Positions 17,578 through 26,768 of a DNA stretch of 64,000 bases are shown in pieces. Numbering within the stretch: position 1 is the stretch's first letter; every line of letters starts with the position of its first letter. A program made the position numbers and the translations under genes. The DNA is from Mycolicibacterium wolinskyi (lineage in GTDB: Bacteria; Actinomycetota; Actinomycetes; Mycobacteriales; Mycobacteriaceae), in NCBI RefSeq assembly GCF_002101965.1, contig NZ_LQQA01000010.1:124001-188000 (forward strand), written 5' to 3'. The notes below the pieces were generated by a model. It was given only the letters and a program-made list of their open reading frames with translations, was not told where the DNA came from and made no database searches.

Positions 17578-17595
17578 ACGTGAGCCAGGTCACGT
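17578..17595. promoter_or_regulatory. CRP-like palindrome between dctA and its two-component system
   Basis: The perfect inverted repeat ACGTGA-N6-TCACGT contains GTGA-N6-TCAC, the core of CRP/FNR-type sites. It lies 56 bp upstream of dctA and 33 bp upstream of the histidine kinase. The mycobacterial Crp homologue is the likely protein, which would link dicarboxylate uptake to cAMP; this is inferred from the motif only. Confidence 0.5.
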
Positions 17596-17627
17596 TTTAG
17601 TTCATTACGTTCAGAACCGGAGGTGTT

Positions 17628-19166
17628 GTGGCGCGCTGGTGGCCCCGCTCACTGGCTGGGCAGGCGATCGCCCTGCAGGTCATCGTGGTCGCGGTTGTCG
17701 TGTTGGCCGGCACAGCGCTGGCTCTGCTGGACGCACGCCGCGACGGTGACGCCGCCGCGCGGCAGCAGGTGATCGGGATCGCGACCGCACTGGCCGACTC
17801 GCCGTCGACGGCCGAGGCCATCCGGTCCGGGCGGGCGACGCAAATCCTGCAACCGGTCACCGAGGCGGTCCGGACGAGCACCGACATCGCGTTCATCACG
17901 ATCATGGCGCCCGACGGCACCCGGTTCACCCACACCGACCCCAGCCAGATCGGCGGCAAGTATCTGGGCACGGTCGAACCGGCCTTGCGCGGTGAGACTT
18001 TCAGCGAGATCTACACCGGCACACTCGGTCCCTCGGTGCGCGCCGTCGCACCCGTACGCGACCGCGACGGGCGGATCGTCGGGCTGGTCTCGGCCGGCAT
18101 CACGCAGCAGACCCTGGCGCAGCGCTGGCGCGCGCAGATCCCGATGATCGCGGCGATAACGGCTGGCGCCCTCGCGGTTTCGCTGGTCGGCGTGTGGGCG
18201 ATCCGGCGCAGGCTGCTGCGGCAGACGCACGGTCTGCGGCCTGACGAGCTGCGCGTGATGTACGACCATCACGACGCCATCCTCCACTCCGTGTCCGAGG
18301 GCCTCGTCGTGCTGGACCGCAACGGCGTGGCGCTCGTGAACGACGAGGCGCGACGCCTGCTCAGCTTGCCGCCTGGACCGGTTCGGCCGGGCGACCTTCC
18401 GGAGTTCCTGCGCAGTCACGATCCCGGTGCCCGCGACGAGGTGCACGTGACCGACGAACGGGTGCTCGTGGTGAACCGGGCCCGCGTCGCGGACTCCCGC
18501 TCCGAGGTCGTCACGATCCGCGACCGCACCGAATTGCAGGGAGCACTCGGCGAACTCAGCTCACTGCAGGTGCTGACCGACTCGCTACGGGCCCAGGCCC
18601 ATGAATCGGCCAATAAGCTGCACACGGTGATCACCATGGTGGAGATGGGCCGGCCCGAGGATGCGGTGCGCTTCGCCACGAGCGAGCTCGAGCTGTCGCA
18701 GCGTCTGGTCGACCGGCTGTCGGACGCCGTCAGCGAGCCCGCACTGGTGGCGCTGCTGCTCGGGAAGACCGCGCAGGCCGACGAGCGCGGGATCGCGCTC
18801 ACGGTCACCGAGGACACCCAGCTACCGGCCGAGACCGTGCTGACCGGACCGGAGATTGTCACTGTCCTCGGTAATCTCATCGACAATGCGATGGACGCGT
18901 GCGACCGCGACGATCCCTGGGTGGAGGTCACGGTCAGCCAGGACGACACCGAACTGCTGATCCGAGTGGCCGACAGCGGCGCCGGGATGGACCCCGCGAC
19001 GTTCGAAAGGGCCATGCAGCGGGGCTATTCCACCAAGGGCGGGGACGGCGCGGACCACGGGCTCGGCTTGGCCCTGGTGGCGCAGGTGGTCAACAAGCAC
19101 AGTGGCGCGCTGCGCGCCGACGTGACGTACGGGTCGGTGGTGACGGTGACGGTGCCGCGCCGATGA
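17628..19166 (+). CDS. Sensor histidine kinase, CitA/DcuS/DctB-like
   Basis: A 512-residue membrane sensor kinase. TM1 at about 13-33, an extracytoplasmic single-Cache-like sensor (34-170) as in dicarboxylate sensors, TM2 at about 171-191, a cytoplasmic PAS domain (210-300), then the CitA-type phosphorylation box LRAQAHESANKLHT with His325, and a HATPase domain with NLIDNAMDAC (N box), DSGAGM and HGLGLALV. GTG start with CCGGAGG 4-10 bp before. Response regulator follows. It probably senses C4-dicarboxylates or citrate and controls the divergent dctA. Confidence 0.85.
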   Translation: MARWWPRSLAGQAIALQVIVVAVVVLAGTALALLDARRDGDAAARQQVIGIATALADSPSTAEAIRSGRATQILQPVTEAVRTSTDIAFITIMAPDGTRFTHTDPSQIGGKYLGTVEPALRGETFSEIYTGTLGPSVRAVAPVRDRDGRIVGLVSAGITQQTLAQRWRAQIPMIAAITAGALAVSLVGVWAIRRRLLRQTHGLRPDELRVMYDHHDAILHSVSEGLVVLDRNGVALVNDEARRLLSLPPGPVRPGDLPEFLRSHDPGARDEVHVTDERVLVVNRARVADSRSEVVTIRDRTELQGALGELSSLQVLTDSLRAQAHESANKLHTVITMVEMGRPEDAVRFATSELELSQRLVDRLSDAVSEPALVALLLGKTAQADERGIALTVTEDTQLPAETVLTGPEIVTVLGNLIDNAMDACDRDDPWVEVTVSQDDTELLIRVADSGAGMDPATFERAMQRGYSTKGGDGADHGLGLALVAQVVNKHSGALRADVTYGSVVTVTVPRR

Positions 19167-19194
19167 GCGCTTGCGCGAAGAGCATGAGGCCGCG

Positions 19195-19887
19195 ATGACC
19201 ATCAAAGTGCTCATCGTCGAAGACGATCCGCTGATCGCCGAGGCCCATCACGCCTATCTCGGTCGGCTGGAAGGGTTTTCCGCGGCAGCCGTCGTGCACA
19301 CGGCACGTGACGCCATGCGGGCCGCGGCCGAGGCCGCCGCGTCCGACGAGCCGATCGATCTCGTGCTGCTCGACATCGGCCTGCCCGACGCCAGCGGAAT
19401 ATCGTTGGCATCCGGGCTGTCGGGGCTGCATCCGGCACCCGACATCATCGCGATCACCTCGGAGCGTGATCTGGAGATGGTGCGTGCGGCAGTGGCCCAC
19501 GGCGCGCTGGCCTATCTCCTCAAGCCGTTCACGTTCGCGGCGTTCCGCGATCGGCTTGAGCGCTATCGCCGCTACCGCACGGCGCTGCCGGCCGGCACCG
19601 ACGCCGCCAGCCAGGCCGAGGTGGACCGCGCGCTGGCCGAGTTACGTATTGCCGCAGACAAATCGGTCGCACCCAAAGGCGCGGCGCCGCAAACCACCGA
19701 CGAGATCGCGCGGACAGTTCGCGACGAACCAAACGGACTCACCGCCGAAGAGGTCGCCAAGCTGGTGGGCGTATCACGCGTGACGGCTTGGCGTTATCTG
19801 GAGCGGCTTGCCGACGACGGAACCGTCACCCGCAACACGGAATACGGCAAAACTGGCCGTCCCCGCACGCGCTACCAGTGGCGCTGA
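19195..19887 (+). CDS. Response regulator, CitB/DcuR-like
   Basis: A 230-residue response regulator paired with the kinase at 17628. The receiver domain (1-120) has the acidic pocket EDD at 9-11, the phosphoacceptor Asp60 in LLDIGLPD and the conserved lysine in LLKPF near 110. The C-terminal part has a winged helix-turn-helix (TAEEVAKLVGVSRVTAWRYLERL, about 181-203 in pieces) and ends RPRTRYQWR, typical of the CitB/DcuR group. ATG at 19195 is preferred to TTG at 19171. The likely target is dctA. Confidence 0.85.
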   Translation: MTIKVLIVEDDPLIAEAHHAYLGRLEGFSAAAVVHTARDAMRAAAEAAASDEPIDLVLLDIGLPDASGISLASGLSGLHPAPDIIAITSERDLEMVRAAVAHGALAYLLKPFTFAAFRDRLERYRRYRTALPAGTDAASQAEVDRALAELRIAADKSVAPKGAAPQTTDEIARTVRDEPNGLTAEEVAKLVGVSRVTAWRYLERLADDGTVTRNTEYGKTGRPRTRYQWR

Positions 19888-19975
19888 GCTGATCCCCCGC
19901 GACCGACCGTGTTTGTACCTCGACACGCCGCAAATGGCGTGCATTCGTGGTCGCTCGCGAAGCTCGGCCAGCAGG

Positions 19976-21070
19976 TCAGGCGCCGGCAGGTGCCAGTGCG
20001 GGCAGTTCAGGCAGCGGCGCCGGCTCCGTGGCAACGAGCTGCGAGTACAGCGCGGGCAGCGGGGCGGCGACGTCGAACGCGTTGACGTGGCCGGTGTAAT
20101 CGGCGACGTACACGCGCGCACCGTCGTCACGCACGGTGACCGCCGCGGGCTGCGCGTGCAAGACGACGCTGCCGAGAACCTCGTTGGTCAGCGTGCACAG
20201 GACGATGATGCGGTCGTAATCGACCACGTAGGCGCGGGTGGCATCGGGGCTCAGCACCAATTGCGTAGGTGCGCCGCCGATCTGGACGGCACCCACGACC
20301 GTGGCGGCCGCGAGGTCGACGAGGTGTACGACGCCGCGGTACTGCCGGTCCGATGTCAACACATACGCGATGCCGTCGGCACCGAGAGCCAGGTCGCGGA
20401 TCGGCGCGCCGATCCACACCGTCGACTCGATCTGGGCGGTCTCGGTGTTGACGGTCACGACGCGGCTGCCGCGCGCGTCCGATGTGGCCGCATACAGCCG
20501 CTTGCCGGTGGAATCGACGTGCAGCGCGTCGAGGCTGACGCCCACGCCCGTCGCGATGTCGATGGTTCCGACTCGCTGCGCGGTGGTGTCGATGACGGCG
20601 ATATCAATACGGTCGTCACCGCTGCGGCCGGCGAACACGCGCTTGCCGTCCGGGCTCATCGCGAGCGCGGTCACGGTGAGGGCCAGCGGATACTCGGCGA
20701 GCACCGCACCCGTGATGGTGTCGACGACGACGATCGCGTCGTGTCCGGCGGACGTCACGCTCACGTAGGCGCGGTCATCGGCCGCGGTCACCGCGAACGG
20801 CTCGCCGCCAAGCCGGACCGACCCGACCACGGCGAGGGTGTAGGGGTTGATCACGGTGAGGCAGTCGGTCGCGGAGTTCGTCACAACGATGGTGTCGCGC
20901 TCGGCGTCGACGGCGATGTCGCCGATCGGCCCGCGGCCCACTTCCACCAGGCCTGCCACGTCCACGTCATCGAGCGCACCGTCGAACGTGACGCTGCCGG
21001 CCGACGGCTCCTCGGCAGCGGTCTCATGTCGTACGACGCGGCTCAACGCACGCAGAAAGTTCTTTGCCAT
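19976..21070 (-). CDS. YVTN-type beta-propeller protein
   Basis: A 364-residue protein made of repeated four-strand blades of the YVTN/lactonase type, for example IAVDAERDTIVVTNSATDC, LAMSPDGKRVFAGRSGDDR and LVLSPDATRAYVVDYDR; about seven blades fit between residues 45 and 340. There is no clear signal peptide. The ATG at 21070 follows a good GGAGGT site; an in-frame TTG lies two codons upstream. Such propellers often mediate protein or ligand contacts; the target here is unknown. Ends 88 bp from the convergent response regulator. Confidence 0.75.
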   Translation of the reverse strand: MAKNFLRALSRVVRHETAAEEPSAGSVTFDGALDDVDVAGLVEVGRGPIGDIAVDAERDTIVVTNSATDCLTVINPYTLAVVGSVRLGGEPFAVTAADDRAYVSVTSAGHDAIVVVDTITGAVLAEYPLALTVTALAMSPDGKRVFAGRSGDDRIDIAVIDTTAQRVGTIDIATGVGVSLDALHVDSTGKRLYAATSDARGSRVVTVNTETAQIESTVWIGAPIRDLALGADGIAYVLTSDRQYRGVVHLVDLAAATVVGAVQIGGAPTQLVLSPDATRAYVVDYDRIIVLCTLTNEVLGSVVLHAQPAAVTVRDDGARVYVADYTGHVNAFDVAAPLPALYSQLVATEPAPLPELPALAPAGA

Positions 21071-21650
21071 GATCAATCGGCACCTCCGCCGGCATGGCGT
21101 TCACCGGCACTAGATTCCAGGTCAGTCTGCGCCGGGGTGGCGCGGTTGCATCGAGTCTAGCGACGGAAACAGCCAGCCCAGGACGGCTCGACAGCGAATG
21201 AGTCGCATGTGGCGACATTCTCTCAGACTGCGCTTAAGAAATTCTTCGTTATCCATTTGTTATGTTTTTGTCGCAATACGTTAAATGCGGGTTACCTGGG
21301 GCAACGCCAAGGCCGGCAACCGGTTTTCCGGTTTCACTCGGCGCTGTTGCCAGAATGGATTCTTACCATTCCCGTCGAAAATGAGCGGTAAATCACACCC
21401 CGACACGCCAGCAAACTTTCCCCAGCGTCAGGGCGGCGGCCATTCAGAATCGGCCTGGACCCATGTTACAGCTGTGAAAGATGAGTCGCGGTTGTCCTTT
21501 TGTTCGCTGTTCATCCGTTGATAACCCTCACACCGCGCGCGGAGCCGTCTCACGGGTCACAGCTCCACCGCCAAGGGTTCGCACCTAGCGTGCGGCTCCA
21601 TACCGCGTAGGCGGCGTGTCGCGGATGGATCCGCACATCGGGCAGGGGCG
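21071..21650. other. Long intergenic region with AT-rich tract
   Basis: 580 bp with no convincing gene. The stretch 21220-21295 is AT-rich against the GC-rich genome (runs such as GAAATTCTTCG and TTTGTTATGTTTTTG). A small perfect hairpin, AACCGG-TTTT-CCGGTT, sits at 21318-21333 inside a C/G-rich block. Possible roles are promoter DNA for the propeller gene, an Lsr2-bound tract, or a small RNA; sequence alone does not decide. Short frames in it lack ribosome binding sites. Confidence 0.4.
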
Positions 21651-22511
21651 CTAAGCGGCCGCGGGCGCGACCTTGAGTTTGAGCGCCGCCGCGGTGGCGG
21701 GGCCGACGATTCCGTCCACCTTCAGACCGCCGGTCCGACGCTGGAACGCGCGGACCGCCGCCTCGGTCAGCGGCCCGAACATTCCGTCGACCGCGAGATC
21801 CGGCGCGGATGGGGCGTTGACCGCGTTGAGCCGGCGTTGCAGTTCCGCGACCTGAGGCCCCTGCATCGGGCGGAACAGCAGAACGTCGGCGTACTCGCCG
21901 ACCGGTACCGGGGGCCGCGGGGTCGGAGCGGGGTTGGCGATCGTGCCGATCTGCGCCTGGATATCGGCGCGCAAGGTGTCCATGTCGATGGCGCCCGGAT
22001 CCCACTTCCCCTGGGCGCGGCCCGCGTACTCCTTGTGTCCGATCGTGCGCGCCGAACTCTGCGCGAGGCGCCGGTTGATCGCGGCGCAGCACCGCACCAT
22101 CGCGAAATACTGTGCGTCGGGCCAGTTCTGGCGGTGTGGCGCGGTCGGGCTGGTTCCGCTGTTGGCGCATTCGATGCCGATCAGATGCCAGTTGCCCATG
22201 TTCGTCGGCAACCACGGATACATACCAGCCCCGGCATGCCAGGCGACGCCCACCGCCACGAGCGTGACCGTTCCGTCGCGCGCGATGTGCAACTGCGACA
22301 GCGGGCCGGCGAGATCCGGACGGCCGTCGGCGATCGAGGCCGCGCTCGCGTTGTCAGATCCGGTGTGGTGCACCATGACGCCGCGGATGTCCTTGAAGTC
22401 ACCGTGCCCGCGGGTCCGCCAGCCGGGATACTCGACGAGATCGACGCCCTCGGCGCGAAGTACATCGGCGAGCCAAACCGGATCTCCGGTCCATGGTCCC
22501 GTCTGCGGCAC
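21651..22511 (-). CDS. N-acetylmuramoyl-L-alanine amidase with peptidoglycan-binding domain
   Basis: A 286-residue peptidoglycan hydrolase that cuts the muramoyl-L-alanine bond. The catalytic Amidase_2/PGRP domain spans about residues 30-185: VMVHHTGS with a zinc His, WHAGAG, GIECANSG and GHKEYAGRAQGKWDPG carrying later zinc and catalytic residues. A peptidoglycan-binding domain follows (about 210-280: LQRRLNAV, VDGMFGPLTEAAVRAFQRR). GTG at 22511 is the start: GAGAGGA lies 6 nt before it. The catalytic domain resembles mycobacteriophage lysin A amidases; no other phage genes are here. No signal peptide is evident, which is odd for a cell-wall enzyme. Confidence 0.82.
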   Translation of the reverse strand: MPQTGPWTGDPVWLADVLRAEGVDLVEYPGWRTRGHGDFKDIRGVMVHHTGSDNASAASIADGRPDLAGPLSQLHIARDGTVTLVAVGVAWHAGAGMYPWLPTNMGNWHLIGIECANSGTSPTAPHRQNWPDAQYFAMVRCCAAINRRLAQSSARTIGHKEYAGRAQGKWDPGAIDMDTLRADIQAQIGTIANPAPTPRPPVPVGEYADVLLFRPMQGPQVAELQRRLNAVNAPSAPDLAVDGMFGPLTEAAVRAFQRRTGGLKVDGIVGPATAAALKLKVAPAAA

Positions 22512-22750
22512 GGTGAGTCCTCTCGGTCGTAGCAAACACTTGGGCACTTCGATGTTACGCAGCGCCTACGACACCCATCCGCACCCCAAACTGGTGACGC
22601 GTCAATATTTCTACTCACCACGAAGGCGGGCCGGTCAGCCGCTGATCGGCGTTCGCCAGGACGCCGCGCCGCAAACTCCGCACGCCTGCGGCGATACATT
22701 GCTTGTCGTACCTGTCCCCCACGACCCGCCGGATGTGCGAGCATCTGCGC

Positions 22751-23437
22751 ATGGACCCGCAGGACGACGACCCCGAGGCCCGCATCCGCGAGCTGGAACG
22801 CCCGCTCGCCGACGTCGCGCGCGCATCCGAGCTCGGCACGGGTCACGACGTCAGTCCGACGCAGCCATGGACGCACGGCAACACCTTCCCGCCGCCCCCG
22901 CCCGGGCCGCCGGCGCCGTGGCCCGGATATGCCGATCAGTTCGCGCCGCCGCCGCCGCAACCGCACAGCGGGTCCGGCGCACGCATCCTGGTCGTGCTCG
23001 GCCTCATCATGGTGTCCTTGTTCGCCGCGGGCATCGCCGCCTATGTCATGTTCAGCGGCAGCGGCGGTGACACCAGCGCCGACGAGACGGCGTCGCCGCC
23101 CAACCCCACTGTGCAAGCCCCCGTCATCGCGCCGCCGCGAGTCACCACGGACAGCACGACCGTGACCGCACCCGGCGAAACAGTGATCGTGTCGGGCGTC
23201 AACGAGAACCGGACGGTCGCGTGCAATGGCAACGCGGTGATCGTCAGCGGAATCGAGAACACCCTGACGATCACCGGCCACTGCGCGAATATCGCCGTGT
23301 CCGGCATCCAGAACACCATCACGGTCGACTCTGCCGACACCATCGGGGTGTCAGGGTTCGAGAACCGGGTCACCTATCACACCGGGCAACCCGAGATCTC
23401 GAAGTCCGGACAGGACAACAGCGTCGAGCAGGGTTAG
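22751..23437 (+). CDS. DUF3060 membrane-anchored protein
   Basis: A 228-residue protein of the mycobacterial DUF3060 type. It opens with [19 protein letters not shown], a common header in this family, then a Pro-rich linker (50-76), one membrane helix (about 80-103) and an exported C-terminal part with repeated IVSGxxNT-like motifs ([48 protein letters not shown]), which suggest a small beta-helix. Start ATG at 22751. Overlaps the 3' end of the convergent ABC gene by 4 bp. Function unknown. Confidence 0.75.
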   Translation: MDPQDDDPEARIRELERPLADVARASELGTGHDVSPTQPWTHGNTFPPPPPGPPAPWPGYADQFAPPPPQPHSGSGARILVVLGLIMVSLFAAGIAAYVMFSGSGGDTSADETASPPNPTVQAPVIAPPRVTTDSTTVTAPGETVIVSGVNENRTVACNGNAVIVSGIENTLTITGHCANIAVSGIQNTITVDSADTIGVSGFENRVTYHTGQPEISKSGQDNSVEQG

Positions 23438-24207
23438 AGCACCTTCGACAGGAACTCTTGCAGCCGAGGGTGTTTCGGGTTGTCGAACACCTCGGCAGGA
23501 GTGTCGTCCTCGACGATGTTGCCGTCGGCCATGAAGATGACCCGCGAGGCCACCTCCCGCGCGAAGCCCATCTCGTGGGTCACCACCACCATCGTCATGC
23601 CGCCCTCGGCGAGCTCGCGCAGCACTTCGAGCACGTCGCCGACCATCTCCGGATCCAGCGCGCTGGTGGCCTCGTCGAACAGCATGATGGACGGGTTCAT
23701 CGCCAGCGCGCGGGCGATCGCGACACGCTGCTTCTGGCCACCGGACAGGGTCGCGGGTTTGACGTGTGCTTTCTCGGCCAAGCCCACCTGTGTGAGCAGT
23801 TCCATCGCGCGCTTCTCCGCGGCGGCCTTGTCCATCTTCTTGGTGAGCAGCGGTGCCAGCGTGACGTTGTCGATCACAGTCATGTGCGGGAACAGGTTGA
23901 AGTGCTGGAACACCATGCCGATGTGCTGGCGCACCTTGTCGAGGTCGACCTTGCGGTCGGTGAGGTCGAACTCGTCGACGGTCACCTTGCCGCCGGTGAT
24001 GTCCTCAAGCTTGTTGAGGCAGCGCAGAAACGTCGACTTGCCGGAGCCGGACGGCCCGATGACGCAGACGACCTCACCCTTGCTGATCGTGGTGGTGATG
24101 CCGTCGAGCACCACCAGGTCGCCGAAGGACTTCTTGAGTCCCTCGATTCGAATCTTGACCGTGCCTTCCGGCTCGGATGCGGCGGCTTCCGGTACGAGCT
24201 GGGTCAT
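23434..24207 (-). CDS. Polar amino-acid ABC transporter ATP-binding protein (GlnQ-like)
   Basis: A 257-residue ABC ATPase of the polar amino-acid uptake type. Walker [10 protein letters not shown] near residue 50, Q-loop [10 protein letters not shown], signature LSGGQKQR, Walker [15 protein letters not shown] and switch VTHEMGF are all intact. It overlaps the fused binding protein/permease gene by four bases (its ATG at 24207, the partner's stop at 24204), so they are translationally coupled. Glutamine, glutamate or another polar amino acid is the likely cargo by family. Confidence 0.9.
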   Translation of the reverse strand: MTQLVPEAAASEPEGTVKIRIEGLKKSFGDLVVLDGITTTISKGEVVCVIGPSGSGKSTFLRCLNKLEDITGGKVTVDEFDLTDRKVDLDKVRQHIGMVFQHFNLFPHMTVIDNVTLAPLLTKKMDKAAAEKRAMELLTQVGLAEKAHVKPATLSGGQKQRVAIARALAMNPSIMLFDEATSALDPEMVGDVLEVLRELAEGGMTMVVVTHEMGFAREVASRVIFMADGNIVEDDTPAEVFDNPKHPRLQEFLSKVL

Positions 24208-25685
24208 TTGACGAGCCTCTTCTCAACACGATCCGACAGCTTGGTGAGCGCCATGATGACGATGAAATAGATGATGCCGATGATCAACCACATCTCGAAG
24301 GATTGGAAGTTGCGGGCGATGATGATGCGCCCGGTCTGCGTCAACTCGGCGATGCCGATCACCGACAGGATGGACGTGTCCTTGAGCGTGATCACGAACT
24401 GGTTGATGTAGGACGGGATCATGGTCCGGATCGCCTGCGGCAGAATCACTTTCCGCATGGTGGGCAGGTAGCCGATGCCGAGGCTGCGGGATGCCTCCAT
24501 CTGGCCCTTGTCCACCGATTGGATTCCGCCGCGCACGATCTCGGTCATGTAGGCGCCGGCGTTGAGCGACAGCGTGATGATGCCTGCGGTCAAGGCCGAC
24601 ATCTGGAAGCCGAGCGCCGACGGGATGCCGAAGTAGATGAAGAACGCCTGCACCAGAAGCGGTGTGCCGCGGAAGATGTCGACGTAGGTGGTGCCGATCG
24701 CGCGTAGCACGATGTTTCGAGACACCCGGAACAAACCGAAGATGATGCCGAGCACCAAGGCGATGGCGATCGAGACGATCGTCAGGATGATGGTCATCTT
24801 GAGACCGACCATCAGGATCGGGAAGGTGCTCTTGAGCAGGCCGAAGAATGAGTTGTCGGTTTCGACCGCGTCCTCGCCGAGGTAGGTCTCGAGAATCTCG
24901 TCGTAGCGGCCGGAATCCTTGAGGCTCGCGAGGCCCGCATTGAACTTCTGCAGCAGTTCGCCGTTCTGGCCTTTGTTCACTGCGAACCCGTAGCTCGCGC
25001 CTTTCTCCTTGGGCGTGACGGTCTTGAACCCGTTGCCCTGCGCGATGCCGTACTGAAGCACCGGATAGTCCTCGAAAACTGCCTGCGAGTTGCCGGTACG
25101 GACTTCGTCGAACATCGAGGCCGAGTCCGCGAAGTACACGGTCGTGAACCCGTACTTGTCCTTGATCGACTCGGCGAACTCGGCGCCTTCGGTGCCGTTC
25201 TTGACGGCAACGCGCTTGCCGCGCAGGTCTTCGTAGGACTTGATGTCCTCGTTGGTGGCGAGCACCGCCATCTGGACACCGGACTCGAAGTACGGATCGG
25301 AGAAGTCGAACACCTTCTTGCGTTCGTCGGTGATCGACATACCGGCGATGACACCGTCGGCCTGGTTCGCCTGCACCGCCTGCAGGGCGGCGTCGAAGCC
25401 CAGCGGTTTGATGGTGACGTTGAATTTCTGATCGGCCGCGATCTCGTTGATGAGATCGATATCGATGCCCACGAATTTGCCGCTGGCATCTTGGAATTCG
25501 AACGGCGCGAACGTGATGTCGGTCGCGATGACGTACGTCTCGCCCTCGGCCGACGCGGTCGCGGGAGCGAGCAGCGCCGTCCCGAACAGGCCGACGAATA
25601 CGGCGGCGCAGAGGGCGAGAACACGGGCCGATAATCGCGAACCTGATCGTCGACTGGGAACGTGCTGTGGACAACCGGCTCGCAT
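24204..25685 (-). CDS. Fused amino-acid binding protein/permease (ABC importer)
   Basis: A 493-residue fusion of the two non-ATPase parts of an importer. A signal sequence (about 17-45, ending ATASAEG) precedes a periplasmic binding domain of the SBP_bac_3 type (50-275; [30 protein letters not shown]). A His/Met/PAAP permease domain follows (about 285-490; [15 protein letters not shown] and [19 protein letters not shown]). Fusions of this kind are known in GlnP of Gram-positives. Start ATG at 25685; a weak GGGAG lies upstream. Coupled to the ATPase gene downstream. Confidence 0.88.
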   Translation of the reverse strand: MRAGCPQHVPSRRSGSRLSARVLALCAAVFVGLFGTALLAPATASAEGETYVIATDITFAPFEFQDASGKFVGIDIDLINEIAADQKFNVTIKPLGFDAALQAVQANQADGVIAGMSITDERKKVFDFSDPYFESGVQMAVLATNEDIKSYEDLRGKRVAVKNGTEGAEFAESIKDKYGFTTVYFADSASMFDEVRTGNSQAVFEDYPVLQYGIAQGNGFKTVTPKEKGASYGFAVNKGQNGELLQKFNAGLASLKDSGRYDEILETYLGEDAVETDNSFFGLLKSTFPILMVGLKMTIILTIVSIAIALVLGIIFGLFRVSRNIVLRAIGTTYVDIFRGTPLLVQAFFIYFGIPSALGFQMSALTAGIITLSLNAGAYMTEIVRGGIQSVDKGQMEASRSLGIGYLPTMRKVILPQAIRTMIPSYINQFVITLKDTSILSVIGIAELTQTGRIIIARNFQSFEMWLIIGIIYFIVIMALTKLSDRVEKRLVK

Positions 25686-25805
25686 GGTGCGACTCCCATC
25701 GTTACGGCAGTGCAGGACAGCCCACCGTATCGCCACCCCGCAGCGGGATGGGAGATTTCGGGCCAGTTGCGGTTAGCTCCGCAAACGCGGCAAGCGACTG
25801 TCAGG

Positions 25806-26255
25806 TCAAGGAGCGACCTTGTAGTGGCTGCTGATCGCGATCCGGTTGAACGCGTTGATCACGATGGCAACCCAGCGCAACGCCGCGATCTGCGGAGCGG
25901 TCAGCGCCGACAGTCGCTCGGCGTCCGATTGCGCGGTGGCGCGATCGGCGATGTGGGTGATCTCCTCGGCGATGGCCAGTGCGGCGCTTTCCTCCGCGGT
26001 GAAGTACGACGTTTCACGCCAGGCCGGGATCACCGCGATCCGGTCCGTGCTCTCACCCTTCTCCAGCGCGTCGCGAACATGCATCCGCAAACAGAAGGCG
26101 CACCCGTTGAGCTGCGATGCGCGGATTCTCACCAACTCGACGGTCAGCGGATTGAGGCCGGCGTCAGCGGCCGCCTTTTCGCACTGGTCGTTGAGTGCGA
26201 GCACCGACTTGTACGCCTCGGGCAACGCGGTGTTCAGTGCTGGGCGAATGGACAT
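25806..26255 (-). CDS. AhpD-like carboxymuconolactone decarboxylase-family protein
   Basis: A 149-residue helical protein of the AhpD/CMD superfamily. The redox-type motif CAFCLRMH (about residues 51-58) is the CxxC...H active site of AhpD-like peroxidases/disulfide reductases. Upstream, LVRIRASQLNG is the typical preceding helix. Start ATG at 26255 with AGGAG 5-9 nt before. Probable role: alkyl-hydroperoxide or disulfide reduction; the substrate is not determinable. Transcribed alone, in the same direction as the ABC genes. Confidence 0.8.
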   Translation of the reverse strand: MSIRPALNTALPEAYKSVLALNDQCEKAAADAGLNPLTVELVRIRASQLNGCAFCLRMHVRDALEKGESTDRIAVIPAWRETSYFTAEESAALAIAEEITHIADRATAQSDAERLSALTAPQIAALRWVAIVINAFNRIAISSHYKVAP

Positions 26256-26396
26256 GTGTACTCCTGCCGACGACTACCGGTGATCTCCACCTGATCTCCA
26301 TACAACCTTCAAGCACCGCGTGTCCCACCGCGACACCATCGAGGACATAACAAGAAACGCCGGCATCGCAACGGCTCATCCATCAGGGAGTTTCAG

Positions 26397-26702
26397 ATGA
26401 AGAACATCCTCGTCGCAGCAGTGGGCAGCAGTGCGGCAGCACTCGGCGCGTTGCTCGCGCTCGCCGCGCCGGCACAGGCTGAATCCGCCGCACTGACCAT
26501 CGGTCAGCTCGAAGCGCAGGGTTTCGATGTGCGGCTCGACCGGATCGGCAGTGCACCACTGGACCAGTGCATCGTCACGGGCGTCCGAAACCCACAGGAA
26601 CAAACCAGGATCGTGCGGTTCGACGGGCCTGGCGGCCGCGACCGTTTCGTTCCGGTGGTCGTCCGTCGCACCATCACGGTGTCGCTGGACTGCTCGCGCT
26701 GA
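26397..26702 (+). CDS. Small secreted protein, 'APLDQC' family (paralogue 3)
   Basis: A 101-residue exported protein; paralogue of 9741 and 15714. Signal peptide 1-27 (MKNILVAAVGSSAAALGALL, cleavage near AQA-ES). Mature pattern: TIGQLEAQGFDVRLDRIG, APLDQCIVTGVRNPQE, VVVRRTITVSLDCSR. GGGAG at 26385-26389 precedes the ATG. Two cysteines are kept at the family positions. Function unknown; a monocistronic gene in front of an unrelated esterase. Confidence 0.8.
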   Translation: MKNILVAAVGSSAAALGALLALAAPAQAESAALTIGQLEAQGFDVRLDRIGSAPLDQCIVTGVRNPQEQTRIVRFDGPGGRDRFVPVVVRRTITVSLDCSR

Positions 26703-26768
26703 CTTACCGCCAGATGATCGCCTGCCCCGATACCATCACCTCATGGTCCGGGGCTGGGGGCGTCCGAC

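Noticed and set aside
21651..22511. Prophage remnant because the amidase looks like mycobacteriophage lysin A
   Set aside because: No holin, tail, integrase or att-like repeats are near; chromosomal relatives exist in mycobacteria.
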